6,495 nucleotides of DNA from Geobacter sp. UBA698 (GTDB taxonomy: Bacteria > Desulfobacterota > Desulfuromonadia > Geobacterales > Pseudopelobacteraceae), in NCBI GenBank assembly GCA_002298925.1, contig DBMM01000144.1, forward strand, positions 13,695-20,189, read 5' to 3'. The notes under the pieces were generated by a model. That model saw nothing but the letters and a program-made list of their open reading frames with translations, searched no databases and was not told the origin of the DNA. Below, in pieces: positions 5,666 to 6,495 of the stretch (positions are counted from its first letter, which is position 1; every line of letters starts with the position of its first letter). A program made the translations under genes and the position numbers.

Positions 5666-6495
5666 ATGTTAAAAAATGCATTCAAGTCGATCCCGTTAAT
5701 CTCAGCTATAGTGCTAATTGCCGTTTCAGCTCCCTTCGCTATGGAAAATGTAAAAAAAACGAAAGAATCCCCGAATACTGTTGCCGATTTGACCCGGGCA
5801 AACGCCTTACAGATGGTCAATGCGGGGAAGCAGACCTTCCGTTTCGATACCTTTGGCGATGAGGCCTTCTGGGGAGATACCCTCAAGCTACACCAGACGA
5901 TCGAGGGGAGCATGTTCGGTGGGGTGGGAGCTGGTGTGAGCCCGAAGACCGCCCTCGCCGTGGGGCTCAAAGTCGACGTGGATGCCCTCCCCCAGAACTT
6001 GGTTGCCCAGCTGAAAAACGGCACTCTCAATCTTGACGACCCGGCCAACACGCTGGCCCTCATCAGGCTGAACGCGGTCCTTGGTATTACCGGATTCTTC
6101 AACACGGACGGAAGCATGAAGTCGATCGGCCTTCAGTGCGCTTTCTGCCACTCCACGGTTGACAATTCGCTAGCCCCAGGCATTGGTCACCGTCTTGACG
6201 GATGGGCCAACCGTGATCTCAATGTGGGGGCGATCGTGAACCTCTCCCCCGATTTGAGTTCCGTGGTTGCCCTCCTGGGGGTTGATGATGCGACGGTGCG
6301 AGCCGTCCTGAGCGGCTGGGGACCGGGCAAGTTCGACGCTCAGCTTTTTCTGGACGGCAAGGGCGCCAAACCCGGCGGAGCACTGGGATCGTCTGCGACC
6401 CTGATTCCTCCCGCTTTCGGTCTGGCAGGCGTGAACCTCCATACCTCGACCGGTTGGGGCTCGGTCACCTACTGGAACGCTTTCGTCGCCAATCT
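5666..6495 (+). CDS. Exported c-type cytochrome, RoxA/di-haem peroxidase-like, N-terminal part (3' end outside window)
   Basis: The frame is open from the ATG at 5666 to the window edge, giving 276 residues; AGGAG at 5653-5657 lies 8 nt upstream. A signal peptide is clear: MLKNAFK, a hydrophobic run at about 9-22, then probable cleavage near SAPFA. Haem site CAFCH at residues 158-162 (His162 axial), preceded by GFFNTDGSMKSIGLQ and followed by GIGHRLDGWANRDLNVGA. Later SGWGPGKFDAQLFLDG (216-231) and IPPAFGLAGVNLHT (247-260) resemble blocks in RoxA-like and di-haem peroxidase-like cytochromes, so a second CxxCH is expected beyond the window. It would act in the periplasm or be exported further. 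It has its own start signals and need not be part of the prp operon. Substrate and redox partner are unknown; the cytochrome call is firm, the subfamily tentative. Confidence 0.8.
   Translation, partial: MLKNAFKSIPLISAIVLIAVSAPFAMENVKKTKESPNTVADLTRANALQMVNAGKQTFRFDTFGDEAFWGDTLKLHQTIEGSMFGGVGAGVSPKTALAVGLKVDVDALPQNLVAQLKNGTLNLDDPANTLALIRLNAVLGITGFFNTDGSMKSIGLQCAFCHSTVDNSLAPGIGHRLDGWANRDLNVGAIVNLSPDLSSVVALLGVDDATVRAVLSGWGPGKFDAQLFLDGKGAKPGGALGSSATLIPPAFGLAGVNLHTSTGWGSVTYWNAFVAN

Noticed and set aside
5647..6117. Minus-strand open frame of 156 codons opposite the second cytochrome
   Set aside because: It runs through the ribosome-binding site and signal peptide of the + strand cytochrome gene and shows no domain of its own.

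Overview
The window is GC-rich (roughly 60 % by eye), densely coded, uses good Shine-Dalgarno sites and looks like chromosome of an anaerobic, cytochrome-rich deltaproteobacterium. A Geobacter-type (Desulfuromonadota) host is the best guess. That guess rests on the combination of an alternative-complex-III/Cbc-like quinol-oxidising module, a methylcitrate-cycle operon, a RoxA/peroxidase-like c-type cytochrome and heptamer intergenic repeats. It is an inference, because no rRNA or other marker gene is present.

Layout. (1) Positions 1-1587, + strand: the 3' end of a respiratory membrane-complex operon. It holds the C-terminal part of an NrfD/ActC-type quinone-binding integral membrane subunit, a DUF3341/ActD-type two-helix subunit and an ActE-type monohaem cytochrome c. 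The genes are tightly packed, the last pair overlapping by 4 nt. (2) Positions 1581-2012: a bulged hairpin that could end transcription from the minus side, a 55-residue cysteine-rich protein gene on the minus strand (1638-1805), and a divergent promoter region. In that region one sigma70-like promoter points left to the small gene and one points right to prpB; two palindromes beside the rightward promoter could be operators. (3) Positions 2013-5537, + strand: prpB, prpC and prpD, encoding methylisocitrate lyase, 2-methylcitrate synthase and 2-methylcitrate dehydratase. All three keep the catalytic motifs I checked. A long hairpin made of heptamer repeats lies at the prpB-prpC junction and includes the prpB stop codon; prpC and prpD overlap by 4 nt. 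(4) Positions 5538-5665: a short spacer with a 16-codon ORF behind a very good ribosome-binding site. (5) Positions 5666-6495: the 5' part of an exported c-type cytochrome gene that runs off the window.

How the parts fit: PrpC condenses propionyl-CoA with oxaloacetate, PrpD dehydrates the methylcitrate, an aconitase encoded elsewhere rehydrates it, and PrpB splits methylisocitrate into pyruvate and succinate. Electrons from such organic-acid oxidation would reach the menaquinone pool; an Act/Cbc-like complex could pass them to periplasmic cytochromes. This link is inferred from gene content only. No clearly new multi-gene system is visible. The least explained items are the small cysteine-rich protein, the repeat hairpin at the prpB-prpC junction and the 16-codon ORF.
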